Source of the DNA: Symbiodinium natans
Lineage: Eukaryota > Sar > Dinophyceae > Suessiales > Symbiodiniaceae
DNA: 62,000 bases
Assembly: GCA_905221605.1 (NCBI GenBank)
Contig: CAJNDS010000780.1
Location: 1-62,000, forward strand
Direction of reading: 5' to 3'
The stretch's first letter is position 1; the number at the start of each line of letters is the position of its first letter. Both the position numbers and the translations under genes were made by a program. This document shows positions 55,380 to 62,000 of the stretch, one piece after another. The notes below the pieces were generated by a model. It made no database searches, had not been told where the DNA came from, and saw only the letters and a program-made list of their open reading frames with translations.

Positions 55380-56620
55380 AGTTTCTAAAAATCCAAAAAT
55401 CCAAACATCCAAACATCCACCCCAAAGGTTTGGATTTTTGGAAACTCGAGCGGGAGCCTCAAAATCCAAAAATCGAGCAAATTCCTCGAGTTTCCAAAAT
55501 TCCAAAAATCCAAAAAAATCCACCCCAAGGTTTGGAATTTTGGAAACTCGAGGAATTTGCTCGATTTTTTGATTTTGAGGCTCCCGCTCGAGTTTCCAAT
55601 TTCATATTTCTCATGAGTGTAGAACCCCTAAAAGAATCTCACCAAAACCTGAGTTTCCAAAAATCCAAAATTCCAACCCAAGTTTCGGATTTTTGGAAAC
55701 TCGAGGAATTTGATCAAAATCCAAAAAAACCCAAAATTCCTCGAGTTTCCAAAATTCCAAAAATCCAAAAATCCCAACCCAAGTTTCGGATTTTTGGAAA
55801 CTCGAGGAATTTGCTCAAAATCCAAAAAGACCCAAAATTCCTCGAGTTTCCAAAATTCCAAAAATCCAAAAATCCCAACCCCAGTTTCGGATTTTTGGAA
55901 ACTCGAGGAATTTGCTCAAAATCCAAAAAAACCCAAAATTCCTCGAGTTTCCAAAACTTCCAAAATCCAAAAACTCCACCCCAAGGTTTGGATTTTTAGA
56001 AACTCGAGCGGGAGCCTCGAAATCCAAAAAAACCCAAAATTCCTCGAGTTTCCAAAATTCCAAAAATCCAAAAACCCCAACCCCAGTTTCGGATTTTTGG
56101 AAACTCGAGGAATTTGCTCAAAATCCAAAAAAGCCCAAAATTCCTCGAGTTTCCAAAATTCCAAAAATCCAAAAATCCCAGCCCCAGTTTCGGATTTTTG
56201 GAAACTCGAGGAATTTTGGGTTTTTTTGGATGTTGAGCAAATTCCTCGAGTTTCCAAAAATCCGAAACTTGGGTTGGGATTTTTGGATTTTTGGAAACTC
56301 GAGGAATTTTGGGTTTTTTTGGATTTTGAGCAAATTCCTCGAGTTTCCAAAAATCCGAAACTGGGGTTGGGATTTTTGGATTTTTGGATTTTTGGAAACT
56401 CGAGGAATTTTGGGTTTTTTTGGATTTTGAGCAAATTCCTCGAGTTTCCAAAAATCCGAAACTTGGGTTGGGATTTTTGGATTTTTGGATTTTGGAAACT
56501 CGAGGAATTTTGGGTTTTTTTTGGATTTTGAGCAAATTCCTCGAGTTTCCAAAAATCCGAAACTTGGGTTGGGTTTTTTTGGAGTTTTGGATTTTTGGAA
56601 ACTCGAGGAATTTTGGAGTG
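55380..56620. repeat. Inverted array of ~101-bp palindromic units in element B
   Basis: CCTCGAGTTTCC recurs at 55739, 55840, 55941, 56042 and 56143, exactly 101 bp apart. From about 56205 the array continues in reverse complement with CTCGAG at 56205, 56299, 56399, 56499 and 56602 (94-103 bp apart). Each unit is itself a hairpin (CTCGAGTTTCCAAAA… against …TTTTTGGAAACTCGAG). Units before 55739 are diverged (AGGTTTGGATTTTTGG, GCGGGAGCCTC variants). The 101-bp period rotates the frame, so long open frames appear in several frames on both strands; these are satellite artefacts. Confidence 0.9.
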
Positions 56621-56702
56621 GTGCTCTTCCCCCCCCCCCCCGCTTCCTGGACAGATCGGATTTTCGCTTCCGGGGTCTGTCGAGGGGGGGGGGGGGGTGA
56701 CC

Positions 56703-56785
56703 ATATATATATATATGTATATATATATATGTATTAACATACATGTATACATACATATATATATATATATACATAAATGTTGTTA
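56703..56785. repeat. (TA)n / (CATA)n microsatellite right of element B
   Basis: TA, GTATA and CATACATG runs immediately outside the right terminus. Confidence 0.88.
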
Positions 56786-56901
56786 TCGATCCAATCACAA
56801 CGCAGGTGTCGAGGACATTTGGAGACGGCATGGTGCCGAGTCGCTTTGAAGCTCTGGTGCCCACGGCGGCGGTGCAACTTCGATCGCTGCAGCCTCGAAG
56901 A

Positions 56902-57060
56902 GTTTAGGGTTTAGGGTTTAGGGTTTAGGGTTTAGGGTTTAGGGTTTAGGGTTTAGGGTTTAGGGTTTAGGGTTTAGGGTTTAGGGTTTAGGGTTTAGGG
57001 TTTAGGCTTCAGGGTTCAGGGTTTAAGGTTGAGGGTTCAGGGCTTTAGGGTTTAGGGAGC
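56902..57060. repeat. Near-perfect TTTAGGG array
   Basis: About 15 perfect tandem TTTAGGG units (56902-57006) followed by degenerate copies (CTTCAGGG, TTCAGGG). It is the longest clean interstitial telomere-type array here, about 200 bp from element B. Confidence 0.95.
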
Positions 57061-57129
57061 TAAACCCCCCGAAGCCTTCAAGCGCCTCACTCTAAACTTA
57101 ATCGGAGCATCCATGAAAATGTTTGCCTC

Positions 57130-57163
57130 CATCTCTATATATATATATATGCATATGGCAATG

Positions 57164-57196
<33 letters not shown>

Positions 57197-57215
57197 GTAT
57201 ACACATACGTATATA
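57130..57215. repeat. (TA)n-(CA)n-(TA)n compound microsatellite
   Basis: TATATA (57135-57150), GCATATGGCAATG, CACACA (57163-57181), TATATA to about 57200. Confidence 0.9.
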
Positions 57216-57364
57216 CACTTACATAGGATCTCTCTTTTTAAGCCTCTTGTCTCTATCAATTCAGCGATCAAGCTCTCGCTCGGGAGAAACACCGAAGCCG
57301 GAACCCTTGGAGCTCGATCTCGAAGACCAGGACGACCTCCCTCCCTGAGCAGGGTTGAGGGCTG

Positions 57365-57545
57365 TTGTTGGTTTAGGGTTAGGGGTTTAAGGGGTTTAGG
57401 GGTTTAGGGGTTTAGGGGTTTAGGGGTTTAGGGTTTGGGGTTTAGGGTTTAGGGTTTAGGGTTTAGGGTTTAGGGTTTAGGGCTTAGGGCTTAGGGCTTA
57501 GGGTTTAGGGTTTGGGGTTTAGGGTCTTGGGTTTTGGGTTATTCC
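57365..57545. repeat. TTTAGGG / TTTAGGGG array
   Basis: GGGGTTTA units (8-mers) change into GGGTTTA units (7-mers) and GGGCTTA variants, then GGGTCTTGGGTTTTGGG. Confidence 0.93.
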
Positions 57546-57559
57546 AAGCAGCTTTCCAG

Positions 57560-58390
57560 CAAAGCCTGATAGGGGAATGCTGGATTATGTGAAACATGTG
57601 CATAGTGTGCGTAGATTTGCGTTAATCTTTTCTAGCTTGCGGTGGTCTTTCAGGGTTAGGTCAAACCTCTCCCACAATAAGTGTCCTCACTATTCGATTC
57701 TCCGGATTTCTCAGGGAAGAAGGTCATGGCAGGTCATGACTAATGACGTCAAAAACCCAACAGTCCTGTGTCACTTGCATGCTGTGCAAATGCCGAGAAC
57801 GTTTCACAAACGATGCAAAGATGTGTAAAGATGTGCAAAGCACCTGCCTCTTGTTCCCGGGCCTTCCAGGGGTAGTCGAACCTCCGCAGGGAGGGGCGCA
57901 GTCTGAGAGGAGCTGGGCAGGACCAGAGCGAGTGCAAGCACTACCGCACCAGAAAGTGAGCTTACGTGAAGTGGTTCACGGCATTGGACCTGCATTTGTG
58001 GCCTTCTTTTACTCATTGAAACTGCAGGCAATGACAAGAAAGTTGTCCGGCTCATGCCAGAACATGAATCGGCCCGTCACGATCTGCTACGGTAACCCTT
58101 ACACGACAATCCACGATCCACGATGTGAGCTTTCGGCCTGAAGGACCTTGTCTTCTTGATCTTCAACCTGCCATGGCCACGATGGTCACACAGTAAACGA
58201 AGCCAGGGAAACAGAATATCTCCCAAAAGGAGCACACAACAGTAAGCTTGACGGTCAACATGAGTGCTCATGCGGTGTTACAGAAGCCGTCACCACATTC
58301 CGCTTGGTGAGGTGTTTGAGCCGTTTCATTCTCCTTTGAACGAGATGACAGGGTCGAGTATAGTAGCATAGCTTGAAGATGCCACATAAG
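57560..58390. other. Candidate frames, unassigned
   Basis: The minus strand at about 58000-57880 reads a hydrophobic run (LSGAVVLALALVLPSSSQTA) and the plus strand at 57743-58141 has a 132-codon frame. I could not decide between them, and neither shows a family motif. Confidence 0.28.
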
Positions 58391-58394
58391 TAGC

Positions 58395-59264
58395 GTACCT
58401 GCTGCAAGTGACTGTGTCACTGGCCTTTCTCGGTTGCTGCCGTCGACTGCGCTTGACAAGTTTTGTGAGACCAGTGGCTGAAGCCCGGAACAGTTGCTGG
58501 CACGTTGACACTGTTGAAAAAGCCACCCCAAACTTCCACGTGTCAGTCTTCACCGATCTGCCTCCGCCAAGTCAACGCTAACTTTGCCTCAGCTTCACAT
58601 GGGCGTTTCTGTAATACTGCAAAAACGACGGCCACCTTTGAATGAAGTCGTCCAAGGCACCAAGTGAAGTTTTATCCTCCTTGGAGACTTCGACGCTGAC
58701 GCTGCCGCCTGCACGATTTCTCAGCCCAGCAAGCGCATAGCTTCGACCCCCTCGGAAAGTGAATTCAGAAGCCTCTTTTCACTTGTGATACTGTGAAATA
58801 CGGTATATAGACGCATACGTACGTCAATGATGTGATTTATGGATTGATTGGCTTTGGGAGCAGGGACGGCTCCCGCAAGAATCACCACCACAAGCATCAT
58901 TGCTTCTTTAGAGGCAGGAGTGAGTGGATCCAGGAGGCAGGCTCCTACGAGTAGCAGGCCTGGATATTCCAGCAGCCTGTGAAATGATTGATACCAGACC
59001 TGTGCAGACAGAGAGAGGACATTTTCCGTGACCCCAGACTCGCATTTCAGAAACCACAGGCTGCGCGGAGCTGGCCCCGACAGCACCTAAGGGGTCCGTA
59101 AACCGTAAGGTCCCCCACCACTTGCAAGCTTCGTTGCATCTCCACCAGCAGCTTGACCTGACCCGCTGGGAGGCCTCCCGGGAAGCATCCACTGTCACAG
59201 TCTGATGAGCGAAGTTTATGCCAGAATCTTGGCCTGCAATCTTGGCTATCTCGTCATAGGGCAT
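58395..59264 (-). CDS. Multi-exon gene with a membrane helix, unidentified
   Basis: Exon 58999-58823 has a TGCACAG acceptor and a GAC|GTACGT donor. It is exactly 59 codons and contains a long hydrophobic segment (EYPGLLLVGACLLDPL…AMMLVVVILAGAVP). It joins in phase 0 to exon 58772-58588 (EFTFRGGRSYALAGLRNRAG…DDFIQRWPSFLQYYRNAHVK) across a short 50-bp intron, ending at a GC donor. A further downstream segment, about 58550-58400, reads TDTWKFGVAFSTVSTCQQLF. Upstream, the frame at 59264-59100 (ATGCCCTATGACGAG… start-like) is open. I recognise no domain. The 50-bp intron is shorter than others here, so that junction is less sure. Confidence 0.45.
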
Positions 59265-59337
59265 CTTCTTCTCCTAGCGTGCGGAAGCCGCAGCCACCGA
59301 GAGAATGGGTGCAGGAGCACATGCCACACGAAAACGG

Positions 59338-60110
59338 TCAAAGCGCACAGAGGTCTTCAGTGGCACAGACAAACAGCAGCCACCAAATTTGCATGGGCCC
59401 ACCGTATCCCGTCAGTAAGTGCCGGACAACCGCAAGGCGCTCAATCATCAGCTGGGAGTGCGTGCTGACATTGTGGAGAAAGCTGCCTTGAAAGATGATA
59501 ACCGCTCTCACACGCTTGAAGCGCGCCAAAACAATGGCACGGTCGGAGACGACACCTCCTACTGCCGCGGCAAGAGCCCTGGTAATTCCTCCCAATAATC
59601 ACGCGAAATCAGACTCGCTGAAAACTCGTCTCAGCCGCCTTTCGGATTGGTTTGCGAAGCACCCCACGCTCTGGCCTGGATCCAACAGCAAACTCCAGAC
59701 AGAAAGAGCTCAAACTGTCCCGTGGCGTAATTAAACCCTCTCCTCTCGCTTATGAAACTAAACAGATCTTGTGGAGGAGAAGTCACGTGCTCCAATGCTG
59801 ATCTGACGGATCTGCCTTCTTGGTCTTCATGGGCGGCTGCTTGAGTGTGCCACCGGAAGGACTGGAGATCCACCTGCCAGAGTCAGCTTCACACAGCTTC
59901 AGGGACCCGACATTCGCGAAGATAGCTTGCTCCTGAAAAGATGTGCGGAAGCTGCATGTGCCACAAGTGGTCTTCACTGTAGAGACTTCGATGAAACTAT
60001 GATCAGACTGTGACGATGAAACTATAATCAGACTGTAACACATCCGACGCATTCCCTTGAGCTCAGTCCCCAAGCTGAGGGTCAGACAGGTTCAAAGTCT
60101 CCAGGCCCTT
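59338..60110 (-). CDS. Candidate coding exons, unidentified
   Basis: Minus-strand frames 59595-59338 (ITRALAAAVGGVVSDRAIVL…STHSQLMIERLAVVRHLLTG) and about 59960-59785 (EQAIFANVGSLKLCEADSGR…SGGTLKQPPMKTKKADPSDQ) look strongly coding, as does LLKKGLETLNLSDPQLG near 60115-60065. They sit upstream, on the same strand, of the gene at 58.4-59.3 kb and may be part of it. Confidence 0.38.
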
Positions 60111-60425
60111 CTTCAGGAGACCACCCTCAGAAGCCAGAAGATCACCCGGCAATGGCTACGCTGTGCACAAGGCTCCTCTCCAAAAAGGGAAAAAACACCC
60201 CAAATCCGATGCTTTTTGATATGTGTTTTAGATCTGCAGTAGTATCCTTAGTGGCAGTTTGCACGGATCTGCAACAACATGAGGCTCATCAAACTAGGGG
60301 GCCGGGGACCCCCATGTGGCCATAACATGGTGTGATGGATGCTTGTGAACCTGCAAGTTCCAGGGGCCACAGACAGTGCTGCCGAGCCACCTTCTTCTCC
60401 TGGCCCGCATGTCAAGCCCTGAAGC

Positions 60426-60485
60426 CTGAAACCCTAAACCCTAAGCCCTAAACCCTGAACCCTAAACCCTAAACCCCAAACTAAG
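60426..60485. repeat. Short CCCTAAA telomere-like tract
   Basis: About seven units, some variant (CCCTAAGCCC, CCCTGAACCC). Confidence 0.88.
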
Positions 60486-60489
60486 CCAT

Positions 60490-60995
60490 AAACCTGAATC
60501 GGGGCTGAAGCTGAACAGGTTTAGGCTCTTTGCCTGTGTGACTTAAAACACATCGTGCGCATGAAGCTGTCCGATTAGATCCGGTCAAGAAGAATGCCAT
60601 CCTTTGCCGGCTATGTTCGAAGGAGTGCTCACGAACCCTTATCCACCCCTTATGTACCCTATAAATCCCAAGAGCCGCATACTTTTAGGACCCTCCAAAA
60701 AGAAGGTAAGGGAGCCACATTGAGTGCCCATGTACCCTTAGAAAAAAGGCTGCCCCAGAAGTCTGCTTCTACAAGTAGAAGCACGGGCTCTTCGACTGTG
60801 GGGAAGGCCTGCACGTGACGCACGTGACGACTGAAAGCTTCCCATTCACGCCGGGGCCTTGAAGAAGTTTTTGGGCGGCTTCCCGACCTCTATGTTGACG
60901 GACCTGGGCTATTTTGACAGAGTCTTAGATGTGACCTGGTGGTGTTGTGTTTCCTACATCCATGCTCGGACGCCTGTTGCAACGGGCTTTCGAAA
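60490..60995. other. Spacer; possible relic of dispersed repeat
   Basis: At 60640-60745 alternating ACCCCTTATGTACCC and AAGAAGGTAAGGGAGCC blocks faintly resemble the 16.7-kb MITE-like repeat. No exon recognised. Confidence 0.3.
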
Positions 60996-60997
60996 TA

Positions 60998-61570
60998 TCA
61001 CCCAGGCATGTCATGAGTGGTCAGTTTCTGGAAATCAAAAAGGCCGTCAGGCGGCGCAGAGCAGTACATGACTTCATCCACGAACTCTTCCGGCGTCTCC
61101 AGACCCATAAGCCTGCAGCAGTCACCAAAGCTGCAGACGTGTTTTGCAGAAGTTGATCCGAAAGCAAGCACATCGCCAGCATCGCAAGAATGGAATGACG
61201 ACAACCTGAAATATGTAACCAAACCATACGCACTTCCACAAGTAACAGAAGCTCACGGCCACAACCCACGAGCCCATTGCAAGCCAAGCAGCTTCACGGA
61301 GACAAGGCGCAGAAGCCTGGTGTAGTCCACGGATAACTGCCGCGGGCCACCCAACCTGAGAGAGAGAGAATCCGGACAGCCGAGTCGTGAAAGCCAAAAG
61401 AGCCAATGCCCTCTGCGGTCGGTTGGCTCATGCTCCGGCCCTGCAGGGACCGCATCGACAATTCCCATGTCTCCAGGGAGCTTGACAACCTCCAGGAACT
61501 CCTTGGCCAACTGCAGAGGAGAGGACCAAACCATGTGTGTCTCTGTGGGTCCTCCATGGCGCTGCACTGA
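60998..61570 (-). CDS. Candidate coding exons, unidentified, with a membrane segment
   Basis: Minus strand about 61535-61380 reads LQLAKEFLEVVKLPGDMGIV…; about 61290-61205 reads AAWLAMGSWVVAVSFCYLWK-CVWFGYIFQ, a hydrophobic run up to a TTTCAG|GTTGTC donor; about 61165-61000 reads CRLMGLETPEEFVDEVMYCS then APPDGLFDFQKLTTHDMP. These may be successive exons in different frames. No family was recognised. Confidence 0.35.
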
Positions 61571-61701
61571 AAAGGGTCAGGCAGGGGAGTGGGCTTTTGC
61601 ATGGCCAAGCTTCTGTGGAAAGCAGCACCTCCATCTTCCTGAGGGCTACACATTGTGGTTGTTAACTTAAAAGCAAGAGCAGAAGATGTAATAGTAACAA
61701 C

Positions 61702-61730
61702 AGTAGTAGTAGTAGTAGTAGTAGTAGTAG
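61702..61730. repeat. (GTA)n microsatellite
   Basis: About nine tandem AGT/GTA units; the open minus-strand frame through it encodes poly-Thr and is low complexity. Confidence 0.92.
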
Positions 61731-62000
61731 AAGAAGTAGCAATAGTCGTCGTCGTAGCAGAAGGAGGAGGAGGAGTAGGTGCAAGTCGCGCTTTTGACGC
61801 CGCATGATTTTTCACAAATTTCGTCCGTTTCGTCCGTTGTCTCTTTTTTTCCCCAGGTTTCGCGCTTTTGAAACCCCCCACCAAGTTAAGAACAAACGGC
61901 GCCGAAATCATGTGATATGCACAAGCGAATTCGCTGTAGATGGCACTTTGTTAACATTGAGCCAAAAGCTAGGATTAAAGCAGGTAAAGTGAGGGAAGGC
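61731..62000. other. Window edge; no gene assigned
   Basis: Contains GGA/GTC short repeats near 61745-61775. On the minus strand at about 61972-61950 the sequence CCTAGCTTTTGGCTCAATG resembles a gapped copy of the dinoflagellate spliced leader (see findings). Confidence 0.3.

Larger units (their letters stand above)
53955..56704. mobile_element. Repeat element B: 2.75-kb element with near-perfect TIRs in a TA microsatellite
   Basis: The left end is ATGCTCA + C12, followed by 23 bases from 53974 starting TCGACAGACCCCGG. The right end on the minus strand is ATGGTCA + C14 followed by the same 23 bases (56661-56683 on plus), identical except for C-run length and the GCT/GGT difference. Both ends abut (TA)n (53940-53956; 56703-56718). 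The interior is wholly repetitive: an AT-rich ~21-bp minisatellite on the ATGCT side, then a giant inverted array of ~101-bp units on the ATGGT side. A second C13-14 run followed by CGCTTCCTGG (56628-56650) is a partial copy of the terminal motif. No genuine gene lies inside. This is the clearest member of the A/B/C family. Confidence 0.72.

Noticed and set aside
55739-56607. Regularly spaced repeats resembling a CRISPR array
   Set aside because: The 101-bp units are homogeneous along their length, have no variable spacers, and invert orientation; no cas genes; the genome is eukaryotic.
55710-56752. Several long open frames (up to 278 codons) on both strands
   Set aside because: All lie in the 101-bp inverted satellite. 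Because the array is palindromic, both strands encode near-identical repetitive peptides; this is an artefact of the repeat.
1-62000. tRNA, rRNA and snRNA genes
   Set aside because: I looked for B-box-like GGTTCGAATCC and rRNA-like stretches and saw no convincing cloverleaf or conserved core. A covariance-model scan would be decisive and was not available.

Overview
The window looks like nuclear DNA of a dinoflagellate, probably a Symbiodiniaceae-like or related core dinoflagellate. This is inferred from four things: genes cut into many short exons by introns of about 50-270 bp; a mix of GT-AG, GC-AG and GA-AG intron borders that I could verify by reading phase; near one-way gene orientation (almost every recognised gene is on the minus strand); and dispersed plant/alga-type telomere repeats (CCCTAAA/TTTAGGG) with many microsatellites and homopolymer runs. 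Nothing looks bacterial: there are no operons, Shine-Dalgarno starts or CRISPR arrays.

Layout. 0.6-4.3 kb: a GH29 alpha-L-fucosidase (intronless here) and, upstream of it on the same strand, a SURNod19-family gene with at least three exons. 5-9.5 kb: orphan minus-strand exons and GA/GT microsatellites. 9.6-11.4 kb: a multi-exon coiled-coil protein. 12.6-14.2 kb: an almost complete nine-exon DUF1295 / steroid-5-alpha-reductase-like membrane protein whose eight introns keep phase perfectly. 14.3-22.1 kb: AT-rich and repeat-rich DNA with a few uncertain genes, some possibly on the plus strand. 22.3-24.3 kb: repeat element A. 24.9-26.0 kb: a minus-strand gene ending in a PGLYVGDYG...EVLLLDY module. 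27.8-29.2 kb: repeat element C. 30-32 kb: orphan exons. 32.6-38.8 kb: a polycystin-2-like cation channel, recognisable from S1 through the extracellular domain to S6. 39-43.7 kb: strongly coding but unassigned minus-strand exons. 44.4-45.5 kb: a serine esterase of the alpha/beta-hydrolase fold with a GLSMG elbow. 47.5-50.3 kb: a long unassigned multi-exon gene with extreme C/G homopolymer tracts in its introns. 53.9-56.7 kb: repeat element B. 56.9-57.5 kb: telomere-like arrays. 58.4-61.6 kb: further unassigned minus-strand exons, some with membrane segments.

The most unusual feature is a set of three non-coding elements (A, B, C). They share ends of the form (TA)n-ATGCT...CCCCCCCC and ATGGT...CCCCCCCC as inverted termini. 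All sit in or next to TA microsatellites and have the same internal order: ATGCT end, AT-rich tandem repeats, a large CCAAAA/TTTTGG inverted repeat, ATGGT end. Their internal sequences nevertheless differ almost completely. They look like a TIR transposon family, or a structural DNA family, that carries satellite arrays.

Limits: exons were found by reading translations, splice motifs and family motifs by eye. Many strong open frames have a mirror frame on the other strand, so unassigned exons carry low confidence and their borders are approximate unless stated.
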